Positions 1-10,254 are shown, counted from the first letter of the stretch. The stretch: 64,000 nt of DNA from Dermatemys mawii (GCA_007922305.1 ML677343.1:29641915-29705914); one strand, 5' to 3'. Numbers and translations: made by a program. The notes: generated by a model from the letters alone, not told the origin.

Positions 1-243
1 AGATAAGTAAGTAAGTGAAACTTAGGTCCTTTCTAATGCCTGAAGATGGGGTGCAGGGGAAGGAGGAGGTTTATTAATACTTGCATTAGAAGATAATATA
101 CATATCCCTTTAGGATTCAATGCACCTTCTAAAGTACCCGTGCAATATCTGACTGCAAACAAGCAAAAAAAAGCAACTCCAAAAATAATAGACGTTAGGG
201 ATTAAAAAAGCCTATTAGATTATCCAGTCCACCTCCTGGCCAA
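1..243. other. AT-rich intergenic DNA, no gene seen
   Basis: No open frame of useful length and no repeat family that I recognise. The sequence is A-rich with short A runs near 165-210. It ends where the dispersed repeat at 244-411 begins. Confidence 0.5.
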
Positions 244-411
244 CTGTTATTTAATATTGTTTGCATAACCATAGTGCTCACAGGCTTCTGTTGAAATCAG
301 AGCCTCATTGTGCTGGGTGCTGTACAAACACTTAGAAAGAGACAATCCCTGCCCCAAACAGCTTGCAATTTAAAGAGACAACGCAGAAAGCGTGGAAGAC
401 AAGAACACAAT
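244..411. repeat. Dispersed sauropsid repeat (CATTGTGCTGGGTGCTGTAC family), copy 1
   Basis: One of four related copies in the window (also 13093-13190, 49451-49600 and 55148-55290). The shared order is a T/A-rich lead (TTATTTAATATT), a phrase like CATTGTGCTGGGTGCTGTAC, then AATCCCTGCCCCAA and a phrase like AGCTTGCAATTTAAA. I do not know its formal family name. No coding capacity and no clear terminal repeats are visible, so it may be a SINE-like or old DNA element. This copy is fairly complete. Seen directly: the four-way similarity. Inferred: common origin. Confidence 0.7.
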
Positions 412-790
412 ATACAAAACATATAGGAAGCTGGATTAAGGTATATGCACAACGGGACAGTCTCTCAGGCCCCGGTTCCTGGAGAGTACATCAGAAACTC
501 AGTTTGTAAGTAAATTTCTAGCCCACTTGGTTGCAAAGAAAAGCTTGAACATGTGAACCAGGAGTAACTTATGCAAGGCTTTCTTCCTGAGTCTGCTGAA
601 CAATAGTTTGAAAGCTATAAACTGTACTGGGAATCTCCATAGATAGGCTTTGAAGAATTAGATTTTTAACTGGTAAACATCGAAGTCATTGAACTCCCAC
701 AAAAGGACAAAAAATATTTCCATTGATGATGATAAAAATGTACAGACAGGCAAAGTAAGAAAAACGCTGTTTCTGAACTTATTCATTACA
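412..790. other. Intergenic DNA, no gene seen
   Basis: Unique-looking AT-rich sequence between a dispersed repeat and a MITE. No ORF, no splice-bounded exon and no recognised repeat. Confidence 0.45.
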
Positions 791-1100
791 CAGTAGACTC
801 TCGATTATCCAGAATAAATGGGAAAAAATTAATCATGGTTAATAAATCCCAGATAATCACCATCCATAGGAAATATGGGGGCGGGGCATTGGTTCACCAG
901 CCACCCTGCACAGGGGAGAGGGCATTGATTCACTGGCTGCCCTGCGCCCTGCGGTTTTTTCTTTTTGTTTGGTTGGGTTTTTTTGTGCTTGGGGCGGCAA
1001 CAAAGTCAGAGCCGGCCCTGCGAGTTACGCCTATTTTTGTTGACATCCTGGTTAATCCACAACCTGGTTAACCCAATCCTGGATAATCAAGTGTCTACTG
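791..1100. mobile_element. Tigger/pogo-like MITE, 310 bp, non-autonomous
   Basis: The ends are inverted: CAGTAGACTCTCGATTATCC at the left and, read on the other strand, CAGTAGACACTTGATTATCC at the right, with 3 mismatches over the first 25 bases. The CAGT start and the GATTATCC motif match pogo/Tigger-type Tc1-mariner ends. The right flank is TA, the left is CA, so the expected TA duplication has one change. The interior is GC-rich and T-rich and contains a module (988-1019) shared with 54675-54706. No transposase is present; the 78-codon open frame inside is incidental. Immobile remnant. Confidence 0.75.
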
Positions 1101-2104
1101 TAGTCTAAATCCAGTGATTTAGACTTTTAAATTAGGCTTGTTACAAATGGACTAGGAATTAACAGTAAAAACAGCTACGATTGGTTGATTTAAAGATATT
1201 GACTCTGTATATCTGGATCTGTGATACTGAGAGTGTCTGAACAGTTTATGAAGCTTTAACTTTTTTGAATCGCCATGTGTACCGTCATTAAATAATTGTC
1301 TGACCCTTCCCCGACCCCATAATTTCCTGCAACTGTGAACATTTAACTGGATAAACATATAAAATAATGCTTAAAAATAAACATTGCTATTACCCATCAA
1401 AATCATAACAAATAAAAATGGAAGTCTACCATGCCTGTCCACAGGGATATTATCTCTCAGACCCACAGCTCGTAGCACACTCGAGAGGGCCCTGGGTATG
1501 GCAAGAGAAGAAGACAGGTGGACCCATCTGAGTTGATGTGCCCCAGTTGCTGGGGAAAATACTGGGGGTGACGTTGCACTGCCTCCTTTGCCTCTCCATA
1601 GGGAAAAAGTACACTGATCCTTGATACTGCCCCTTAAGCTCCGCACAGGGGATAGGCCTTGCTGTCACCTCTGGGTGGGGGAGAACAAGGGTTTGAGAGA
1701 AGGGGGTTATCCCCATGCATCTCTGGGAAGGGAGAGGAGCTGGTTGATACCACCATTCCAAATGGGAGAAGGGGCCCAAGGACAGGAGCAGAGTTCTGGG
1801 GTGCTGTGCGTTAGTGTACAACGTACCTACAGCTCTAGACTGCCTTAATCCGGCCCTACGAGAAAGGTGATCGGAGGGAAGGGATCAGATCCCCAAAGCC
1901 ATAAAGAAATTAACCAAAGCAAGCACATGTTCCACAAACCACAACTTCTCTTTGTAAATGCGAATTCTTACTTTTCAAAAAGTTTGAAACATTTTCTTCC
2001 ATCTGAAATTTAGAACAAGTCTTGTAAAAAGACAGGTATTTCAGTGTAGTTTCTTCCTCCACAATTAACATTTGAAAACCAAATGAGGTCTTGATGGTGC
2101 ACTA
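1101..2104. other. Intergenic DNA, no gene recognised
   Basis: Contains a moderately GC-richer piece (about 1430-1860) with overlapping open frames on both strands, the longest 123 codons on the minus strand. None shows a domain, a clear start context or splice-bounded exon structure, and the frames contradict each other. Nothing else is recognised. Confidence 0.45.
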
Positions 2105-2290
2105 AGAGTATGTCTATGCTGCAGATGAAGGTGTGATTGTAGCACAGATAGACATATCCATGTTAGCTTTAATTAGGGGCTCACATCCTGAGGAGGCTCC
2201 TGGGGAGCCTGCATGAGTACTCGGGGCTGCTAGTTCATGCTGAAGTCCATGCTGGCACACCTACACTTCCATGTTAGATAGATGTAGCTA
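2105..2290. mobile_element. Fragment of the TATGTCTACACTGC-end MITE family
   Basis: Starts with GAGTATGTCTATGCTGCAG, close to the GGGTATGTCTACACTGC end seen in other members of the window (14296-14442, 19895-20480, 49597-50028, 51552-51828). The right end is degraded, and the block is cut off by the element starting at 2305. Non-coding. Confidence 0.5.
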
Positions 2291-2304
2291 ACCACACTAC
2301 AATC

Positions 2305-2938
2305 ACTCCTGGGGGGAATTTAGCACCACTGCGCCATGCAGAATTTTGCAGAAATGAACAACGCGTGTGCAGAATTTCCTTCCTCCACCCCCAGAAATGG
2401 GTTGTAGTGCTGTTGACCGGAGGAGACCAGCTCACAAATGGAAGACAAGCCCGGGGAACCGGGAGGGAACTGGAGGGTTTCCAGCCGTTGTAGTTCCCAT
2501 CACCCCCTGAAGGAAGGAAGTGGAGTGCAGGAAACTCCATGCAAACCCAGATCCCAGCATCAGGCTGTTTCTTCCTCTGGATCCCCGGAATTTCAGAGGG
2601 TAGAGGGTGTAAGTGTCTGGGCTGCGGGAGGGGGCACGACTGGGCTCTGGAAGGAAGGGGGTGAGAGTTTCTGATGGGTTGAGGGGGAAGAGAAACAGAA
2701 ACAGGAACGGGGCTGTCATAAGGGTTTCCTTAACTCTCTACTCCCGGGGGAATTTTTGTGTGTGTGTCTGTATTATTACAGACATACTTGCTGACAGTAT
2801 TTTGAATAAATTACCAAAATAATTGAAACTGGCATGATTATATGATATTATTTTGACAAAATATGCAGCATTTTGCAGAATTTAAAAATATTGTGTGCAG
2901 AATTTTCTAATTTTTTGGTGCAGAATTCCCCCAGGAGT
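2305..2938. mobile_element. 634-bp non-autonomous element with ACTCCTGGGGGAATT inverted ends
   Basis: The left end reads ACTCCTGGGGGGAATT and the right end AATTCCCCCAGGAGT, an inverted pair of 15 bases apart from one extra G on the left. Inside each end the motif TGCAGAATT recurs in direct orientation (left about 2338-2370; right about 2875-2925). The middle is GC-rich. If the end is taken as CTCCTGGGGG, the flanks are TCA and TTA, similar to the 3-bp TWA target of PIF/Harbinger elements, but this is weak. The open frames inside (up to 95 codons, both strands) have no domain and are treated as chance. Confidence 0.7.
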
Positions 2939-4250
2939 TAGGTATACTCTGAATGATTGAGTAGTGTCTTCATGGAATAATAGGGGTAAATCTGTTCCTT
3001 CTCTAGTGGAATATGGAAATATATGGAGGTTGTGCAAGGCTCAATGAAGCTGGAACAGAAATCAATGTAATATTGGATAAGAATAATAATTATAACACGT
3101 GTAGACCTAGGATTAGGCAGATTTGCACACTATCAAGTTCTTGACTTCTTTGGCACTTTGCCACAATGTTTATATACAAACTCAACTATATATTTGCCCA
3201 TTGGTTTAAATTAAATGGTCTCTACCCCAAAGAGTGTATAAGACAAGAGACAACGGATGGATGCAGACAGACATATGGGGAAGACAAGCAATGAGACATG
3301 ATAAGCAATGGTCTAATAGCGTGACTCACTACAAACTGGAGTCAGGCCTTCTACTCATCTCATATAGCCACCAAACAGTTATGAACTGGCCACCATATTT
3401 GGTCAGTGCTAACCTGAGCTGAGTTATTCCAACTGATGGGCCACAGGTGAAAAACTGTTTCCCTTGATCCATCCAATTCATCAGCCTCTTGAGTTACCCT
3501 AAGAGTTTCTGGAAGTTAACTAGCTTCTGGGTTGTTTATGCCTTTACCAGCCCTGATTGTTAGAGGCACAAGGTTACTTATAGATGATTTTCTATTGAAA
3601 AGCCAGCTTACGCAGCCATCCCATAAGGGCCAGGACCAAAGTCCATTGAAATCAGTGGACAGACTCAATGGACTTTGGATCAAGTCCCCAATGTACAAGC
3701 TCTCTCTTTTTTTAACCTTGCAAACCTAGTCAATAGGTTTGCTCTCTAAGCTGCCCCACCCCCTTCAGTCATTGTGAGAGCACTAGTAAGGCGTGCTGAT
3801 AAATATGAAGAACCCTTCCCTTCCTCACCACCACCACCTCCATCTGCTCTACATTTGCATTTCAGAAATTAGAGACCTTACTTATGAGGAATTACATAGC
3901 AACTGGGCGAGGGCTTGTGTATGGAACTGATTGGGTGCGCAACCTAAATAAGAAGAGTTTAAAGATCTTTCCAGGAAATTGAGTGGAACACCCTAGCTGA
4001 CATTTGGTATTAAATATTATATTTGTATAGTTGTTCTCTCTCGTTTTGTGGCATTTAACATCTGGGAGCAAGATTTATACATGGAGAAACTGAATACCTG
4101 CTTGGAATTATACTCATCAGGGCTGAGAAATTAAAATATTACGGGGTCCATGCCAAGCCAGCCCATTTTTAAAGGTAGGGCTATTAAAATATGATTTGCT
4201 GAGCCGTATCTGGTCTCACAAATGTCAGACACCATTAAAATTGAAAAGCC
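2939..4250. other. Intergenic DNA with one small hairpin, no gene seen
   Basis: AT-rich. The only structure noted is a hairpin with perfect 14-bp arms at 3636-3649 and 3665-3678 (CCAAAGTCCATTGA and its complement), a member of the TCCATTGAAGTCAATGG foldback group. Open frames are 65 codons or shorter (the 93-codon minus frame at 4131-4412 runs into the CpG block) and are unremarkable. Confidence 0.5.
3636..3678. repeat. Short foldback element, perfect 14-bp arms
   Basis: Arms CCAAAGTCCATTGA and TCAATGGACTTTGG are exact reverse complements separated by 15 bases. The words belong to a dispersed palindromic group in this window built around TCCATTGAAGTCAATGG. Likely the core of an old palindromic MITE. 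Confidence 0.65.
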
Positions 4251-4299
4251 TTTGATGCCTATGCTATTGGCAAAACCTCCTGCTTGATCAGCAGCAATG

Positions 4300-5700
4300 G
4301 GCCGAGGAATGCCAGTTGCAAATGCATCCCCAAGCACCAGGAAAATGCCCCCCCCAAGCCCCGCTTCTTGATTGCACAATTTTGTGTTGTTGTCCGGTTC
4401 TAGGATGCACAAACATAACAGGAAGCAGCGCTTCTTGTCGTATCGGCTGCAGTCTCCTTCTCGGCAGCTTTTGCTTTAATAGAGGCAGCAAATATGCTTG
4501 ATTTTAGTTTCCAGGAGGGTTTTTTCGTTTGTTTGTTTGCATGCGTCTGATCAACGTCATTCCGGACCGGTCTGCCCGGGAGAAGCCTACACCTCAGGCT
4601 GTAATCCCGTGGAGTTCCCCTTCTCCCGTGGATCGCTTTAGACCACATCTCTGGCCCTGTGGAATCGATCCAAGACCCAACATCCGCCAGAGCGACCTGC
4701 AGCAAACGCCAGGCGCACGCTGTGGAAATGGGCAATAAACTAGATCCCGCTGCAAGCCGGGCCCCGAAAATGAGACGGGTCACGTTTCCAAACTCGCCGT
4801 AAACGTGGGTGGTCGCCCGTTGCATTTGTTTTCTTCTTCTTCTCCTCTACAGGCTACAAACGACGGGGTCTGGGCGCACGTTAGGGTGCAGGGATTATTT
4901 TTAAAAAGCGGTGATTTCTTTTAAAACTACCCCCTTGTCTCTCCTAATGAGGCTGATCGCCCTCAGCAGGGCGGAAGAGCAGAGCGTTAATTGCTGTCAA
5001 TAGGTTTGCGATGAGACCACTGCCCGGGCCAATGACTCCAGCCCCAGTCAGGGCCCGGGGTGCTTTCATGATTAGCTGGTGGAGGTAGGAACGGGGGTGC
5101 AAGGCGAGGAGTCACGGCAGGAGGAGAAAGTTGCTCAGCCCCAAGGAGAGCGAGACGGAATTTAGTGGGTGCCACCCCGTATGGGTGACTGGGGCCCACT
5201 GCAAATCAAGGCTACGCCAGGGGTCACCCCAAAAGCGTTGGAAGCCCCGTCCAAAGCCAGAGTTAAAAAGCCACGCTGGCTGTGGGGAGGGGGGCGAGAG
5301 CGCAGCCTACCCCCAGGCGTTGGCGTTATTCCCAAATCACGGTCAGCTTAGTTGACGTGGATAGATGCAACCAGGCTGGGAAACGGGGCATCTCGCTCGA
5401 GTGCCCAGGAAGAAGAGAGACCTGATCCGCCTCCCAGCTCCTACAGGACAGATCTTTGGAGAGGCGAGTTGGGTGTTCCCATAAGCCTGCTCCGAGGGCG
5501 CGTGGTGGGCTAGAGAAACCCAGCCCCGCTCCCTGGACCTTGGGGACGGCCCGGGGAATCCAACCCCAGAGCTCGCCGCGGGCTAGCTCGGATCAGACAC
5601 GGGGAAAGACGCAGCAAGGCCGAGCCCCCAGCAGGGCGCTGAGCTGGCTCCCCCTCCAGGGCTGGGAGAAGTCCGACTCCAACGATATTGGCCTTTACTG
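4300..5700. promoter_or_regulatory. CpG-rich block, candidate CpG island
   Basis: By eye this is the densest CpG and GC stretch in the window, with repeated CGGG, GCGC and CCGC words (for example around 4560-4760, 5270-5300 and 5480-5650), while the flanks are AT-rich and CpG-poor. It carries CCAAT-type and inverted-CCAAT words (GGCCAATGAC near 5028, GATTGGGG near 5914 just outside). Overlapping open frames exist on both strands (141 codons minus at 4400-4825, 100 codons plus at 5456-5758); none has a domain I recognise. CpG islands in vertebrates usually mark promoters or developmental regulatory islands, so a first exon, possibly non-coding, could lie here. I cannot place a transcription start. 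Confidence 0.55.
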
Positions 5701-5727
5701 CCACCCCCAGCACCAATTAACCCGCCT

Positions 5728-5735
5728 TATAAATA
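5728..5735 (+). promoter_or_regulatory. TATA-like word TATAAATA beside the CpG block
   Basis: TATAAATA occurs at the edge of the CpG block and overlaps the target duplication of the MITE at 5735-5838. A second similar word (TATAAATG, 5840-5847) lies on the far side of that MITE because the target was duplicated. Whether either acts as a TATA box is unknown. Confidence 0.25.
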
Positions 5736-5838
5736 GGGCGGCCAGACTGCAAGTGTGAAACATCAGACAGGGGCTGAGGGGTAATGAGAGCCTCTATAAG
5801 AAAAATACCCCAAAACCGGGACATCCGGTCACCCTCCC
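5735..5838 (+). mobile_element. hAT-type MITE, GGGTGACC family, copy 1
   Basis: Ends AGGGCGGCCAGAC and CCGGTCACCC form inverted termini. The internal order (GTGAAA, GGGTAAT, AAGAAAAATACCCC, ACCGGGACATC) matches copies at 35063, 40351 and, reversed, 50972. The 8-base word TTATAAAT flanks the element on both sides (5727-5734 and 5839-5846), allowing a one-base shift at the right edge. About 104 bp, no coding capacity. This is the most diverged of the four copies in sequence. Confidence 0.8.
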
Positions 5839-5846
5839 TTATAAAT

Positions 5847-6065
5847 GTACCAGCTGAATACCTAGACGCACAAGCCAAACAAGGCGTGGGTTTGGCGGTG
5901 CGTTTCGCCTGCCCGATTGGGGAAAGTGGGGGAGAATTCAAAATGGGATAAAAACTAATGTTTTTAAAAAAGGATCTAATAGGTAGGTTAGGAACAGCGT
6001 GTCTGTGCCTCGGAGCAGAGTGTTTAGATTAGCCACAAATGCAAGGTTAGTTTTTAAAAGTCACT
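5847..6065. other. Intergenic DNA, no gene seen
   Basis: Short unique stretch between a MITE and a Penelope-like tail. No feature recognised. Confidence 0.4.
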
Positions 6066-6166
6066 GCCTCCGACGAAGTGGGTATTCACCCACCAAAGCT
6101 TACCCTCTAATAATACGTCTGTTACTCTATAAGGTGCCACAGGACTCTTTGTCGCTTTTGCAGGAC
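6066..6166 (+). mobile_element. Penelope-like element 3' tail, short copy
   Basis: Reads CCGACGAAGTGGGTATTCAC, then CCACCAAAGCTTACC, then AAGGTGCCACAGGACTC, in the same order as the tail of the better-preserved copy at 23020-23337. Only the terminal about 100 bp remain. It is non-coding here; its identity comes from the 23-kb copy, where the same tail follows the end of a GIY-YIG reading frame. Confidence 0.75.
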
Positions 6167-7430
6167 ACACACACAGTCCATAATCAGCAATAACCCAAGG
6201 GTAAGCGAACCGATTTAACAAGAGCCCGTAGCTATTAGAATCAACGCGGGGACCTCAGTCCTTAAAAGTTGTACAGGGATGTGGTTTTTAAAACTTCCTG
6301 GATGGGTACCCCCACCGTTTAATAGAGCTACGGGGTGACTGGGGGGGGGGCGCATTGTTTCTGGGACCCCTCCAAGAGATATGAGACCCCTTTACTAGAC
6401 CGAAGGGGCTGGTTTTCTAAGGGCTTTGTCAGGCGACTACTTCATGTTTTCACACTCATCCCCAAGGTGTTGACCTGTTCTGAAAGGTTAATTAGTAATT
6501 TATAGCCTTGTCACCACTTTGAGGCTACTAATGGCTTCGAATTTACCCCCAGGTTTTTCCCAGATCCTAGGGAGTTGGACGATTCAGTGGAGAAGTCTGG
6601 CCCCAATGATTTTACGTCTCCTGAAAACAATCCGAATACACGTGTTTTAGGGAACTAACTTTAATCCGCCCCTTGCGAATTCTAGCAGAATCTATCCAAG
6701 AATGAGACTCAGTTGCAATGTTAACCCATTTTAAATGCATCTTCCCATGAAGCCCATCCTCCTTCCCAGTTCGGAGCCGGAAACATTATCCATGGAGAGA
6801 GTGTCTGGGAGCATCCTACAAATTGGAAACGCAGCTAGCAGCATTGCTCTACAGAGCGGATCTGTGGAGCAAAGTTTGGTGCCAGATTTAAATCAAAGGG
6901 TTTGCTGCAATGCAGAGGAAGGGTTGACTGGCTTTTAAGGCTGAAGCTTCCTGATTTAAAGTCGAACCAATTCAAATCAGAGGCGCACCCACAGAAATGG
7001 ACCTCTGATACCCCCTCCCACTGCGAAATAACGGGTTGTTACAATCTCCTGCGACTTCAGTCTGCTAGAACCTGCTCTCCAGCATTGCAGGCGTTTTATT
7101 TGTGTTTAATACGAATGGGATTGGCTCTCATTGGAGTTGAAATTAATCAGGTCCGGGGAAAAAACGCGTTCAGCCGCAGTTTGCTCGCGGAAACTGACCT
7201 AGGAGCGGGACCGAAAGCAGGTTAAGACGCAACATAAAGAATCGACATGGCTCTTGGCGGGATTGGGTTGGGTTGGGTTGTTTGACAACGGGCCCTCTGC
7301 AGAGCGATAGACCCATTGAAACGCATCTCTGCCTATCCACCTTTAGAGTCCATTGCAAATAACGCTCAGTGAAGAAAGTGACTCCTGAAGGATTTTGCGA
7401 TGCAAACCATCAAATGCCGGGAAGCAGAAT
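6167..7430. other. Unique sequence downstream of the CpG block, no gene seen
   Basis: Moderate GC with scattered CpG, and homeobox-like words (TTAATTAGTAATTTA near 6488-6502, GAAATTAATCAG near 7139-7150). A G10 run lies at 6341-6350. Open frames of 62 to 107 codons overlap and carry no domain (the 107-codon one at 6902-7225 included). Could include regulatory DNA belonging to the CpG block. Confidence 0.35.
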
Positions 7431-7540
7431 CGTGTGGTTAAAGCACAGGACTGCGATTAGGGAAATCAGAGTTATTTCCCCCCTGTTTTAGGAACGGACC
7501 TTTCCGTGCCTCGGTTTCCCCACCTATAAAATAGGGAGTT
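7431..7540 (+). repeat. MIR/CORE-SINE fragment
   Basis: Carries GTGGTTAAAGCACAGGACTG, then CCGTGCCTCGGTTTCCCCAC and CTATAAAATAGGGA, the order seen in MIR elements (tRNA-like start, then the 'TGCCTCAGTTTCCCCATCTGTAAAATGGGG' type tail). The middle is diverged. MIR-type SINEs are ancient and shared by amniotes. Confidence 0.7.
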
Positions 7541-8287
7541 GAGAGAGCTATTTTGAGCCGAATTTATTCAGGTTCGTTGAGCACGTTTGAGATCCTCTGT
7601 GGCTCTAGCTTTGCAAAGGCTTATTCATATTACAACTTTTCTATTGTAGCTTTTTTACTTACAACCATAGGACACTAGCAAACCTATGTGCTCGCAAAGA
7701 AAATCCCAAACCCTCCAAGGAAGGCAATAAGGGCCAACTTTGTGTACTGAGGAACAGGTAGAAGATCTCAGAAGCAGGCTGATTTAAATAGACGGGCAGA
7801 TGCTCCTGACCCAAAGTTCTTATGTTGTTTTTATATGGTAACAAGGAAGCAGGCTTGTGGGGCCCTAAATTACAATCCTCATTAGACTTCAATGGGAGTT
7901 TTGCCTGAGTAGGGGTCTGGCCATTTACCCAGTTTATGGGGGGGGGGCATTCAACTCCTAATGGAGACAACTGAGACACTCCCATGGACTTCAAATGGAA
8001 ATTGGACCAGGCTTATACACAGAGCCATCTTCACCATCAACTCCACAATTTTGGACTTTTCAGGACTGTGAGGACATGGTTTCTCAGACTGGGATGGTGA
8101 CCATCTTGGTTTTCTTTATAGCTAGATAGGAGGAGGATTTCCCAGACCTATTTCCCCCTGATATATCATGGAGTGAGGTCATGGAAAATGTTGAGAACCT
8201 CTGATTTATAGTTAGGGCTTCTGATATTTGGTTTTAACCCCCATAAAAATGAAATTGGTGTTTATCCAATAAACACCCTTGTAGCGC
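7541..8287. other. Intergenic DNA with small repeat scraps
   Basis: Contains AGACTTCAATGGGAGTTTTG near 7885, a scrap of the palindromic SINE/MITE-like group rich in TTCAATGGGAG, and a G8 run near 7938. The 111-codon minus frame at 7659-7994 has no domain. Otherwise nothing is recognised. Confidence 0.4.
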
Positions 8288-8480
8288 AGGGCTTGTCTAC
8301 ATGGAGCACTAATGTGGACTCTAGGGTGTGATTTCTAAAGCGCATTAAGGTGTTGTGCCTTATCTGGTCCCTGTAAACCATTCTGGTGAACAGTTAAAGT
8401 TCCCCAGTGTGCTTTAACACAATGCTGTTTGAAACAGTACCATGTGAAAGCGCCCAAAGGGATGTTACAAACAGCACACT
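8288..8480. mobile_element. MITE-like fragment, GCTTGTCTACATGG end
   Basis: Begins GGGCTTGTCTACATGGAGCAC and contains GCGCATTAAGGTGTTGTGCC and GTGTGCTTTAACAC, words of a turtle MITE group whose ends read GCTTGTCTACA. The right end is not clear. A complementary right end of the same style (AGTGTAGACAAGGTCT) appears at 63420-63436 as another copy. Confidence 0.4.
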
Positions 8481-8699
8481 CATTACAGTATACCAAAAGA
8501 GAGAGCCTCCAAAAACTCCAGTTTTTGGACATTTACATTAACTTACAAATTGCTAAAAATAAACCTTCCAAAATTAAATGAATCCCATCCACCCACTTAA
8601 ACTCCCAGAAGCCCTGTTTACAGTTAAGAATTCAGCTCTGCAACATAAAGATTGGCACAGCTCTGATCTCCACATAAACCCTTAACTCTACCATCTTTT

Positions 8700-8960
8700 T
8701 AAAATGGCGTGGATTCAGCTAGGAAGGCCAATACAATATTCTCCTCCTATGTTAGCAAACATACAACCAATCAGGCAGCGCTGGCTCTGAATATGCAAAT
8801 AGTCTTATCTCCCAGTCTATTTTTTTCCCCTTGTCATGTGATTGAGGAAAACAACAAAAAAGCCGCATGGAAACACGTGACTTGGAAAATCTTAGGGTAT
8901 CTGATAAGATATTGAAAGATAATCTCATGTTCTATCGGTGACAACCTCCTTCCACCTGCA
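8700..8960. promoter_or_regulatory. Candidate conserved non-coding element (motif-dense)
   Basis: A unique-looking stretch with many transcription-factor words close together: ATGCAAAT (POU/octamer) at 8793-8800, CCAATCAG near 8767, CTTATCT and TGATAAGATA (GATA-like) near 8804 and 8902, CATGTG and CACGTG E-boxes near 8836 and 8875. The clustering is seen; conservation and function are inferred and untested. Confidence 0.3.
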
Positions 8961-10254
8961 CAGAGATTCAGTGTTTTTTTAACCAGAAGCAAAATAATAA
9001 ACAGATTTCTCAATAGCTCATCTCTGGACTTTCAGAATGGCACCCCGCACTGGGACAAGGCCTCATCCGGAGCCTGTTAAGTCATGGAATTTGGTTCCTT
9101 CTCCTTTAAGCCTTGTCTTTTTGGAGGGAACATAGCTTACAAAACAGTTGTACATCAATTTCTGGAAAATAACCATGTTTCCTGTGTTTATACAGTCTGT
9201 TAGGTAAACTGGGGGAGGGAGAAGAGATGGAAATGGATGACTAGGTCTGGCAGATTCAGCTTTTCAAGTCTACAAGTTTTATCCTGGTCAGGAAAAGGAG
9301 CGAGGGAAGAAAGAAAAATTGTTCATTGCCTCTCGCCCTAGATTGATGTGTATTAGACTATTGTAGTGTGCGTTTGTGTCTGTCTTCGAAATATCTCCTC
9401 CCACTTCTCCCCCTTCTTCGCCACATGTATGGGCCATTTTAGTTCATATTCTGCTGACACTAACACTGTAAAGCAACAGAATCCATGGGTGAACTTTTCT
9501 ATTGTGGCTTTTTACAGGTGTCAGGAAAAATGAACATACCAGAGGCTGAGTGAATTAAAGAGAGAGAGACATAAAGGTACATTAGGTTTTTTTCCTTCTA
9601 AAAAATTGGCTATCAATGCAGTCTAGTCAGTTTCTCACTCATTTTTTCCTTGAATTGATCTGGGGGTGGTGGTGGAAGGAAGGCCCCCACCAATTCACAA
9701 ACAGCCTGTCATAACCCTCCCAACAGCTCCCCCCTGGTAACCGCTGGGACAGAGAAGGGGGGTGTGTGTGAGCACACTACCTCCTGGGTGGTATCTAGTA
9801 CTGGCAGAATAATCAGTTGGAAAGGCTTTCCAGGTCTGAGGTTAAGAGAAATCAGGGGGCGGTCCAGGGCGGTTGTGGGAAATGAGGATGTTGTTGTGCA
9901 TTGGGAAAGGTGACCTTTCCGTGAGCTGGTAGGCGTGCAAGCACGCAATCAGATGGGCTGTTTGCTAGGATGCAAATATCTAACATCAACAACAAGAGAT
10001 CAAGGGCAGATCCACTAATTGTCTTCAATGAATGAAGATTGTCTGTCCCTTAGTATACTCAAGCAGTTGTGCACCCCCCACCAACAATTTTCTGAAACAC
10101 TCCTGACAAAGGGCCTCCCTATAGGTACTGTTTCAGCTACCTTGAGCCTCAAACTCTTGCACATGAATTTTTCTCTGCAGCCTTAATAAGCAACTCTAAG
10201 GAAACAGTTGATGCTGTTCAAGAAATTGGAGCATTAGACTCCATTTTTCTTTAA
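8961..10254. other. Intergenic DNA, no gene seen
   Basis: Mixed composition. A 17-base interrupted palindrome (GGAAAGGTGACCTTTCC) sits at 9904-9920. The GC-richer stretch 9660-9950 gives one 79-codon minus frame with no domain. No repeats recognised. Confidence 0.4.

Noticed and set aside
5735..5838. Tc1/mariner assignment for the GGGTGACC MITEs on the basis of flanking TA
   Set aside because: Comparing flanks of all four copies shows 8-bp repeats just outside the ends, so TA belongs partly to the element end and partly to chance.
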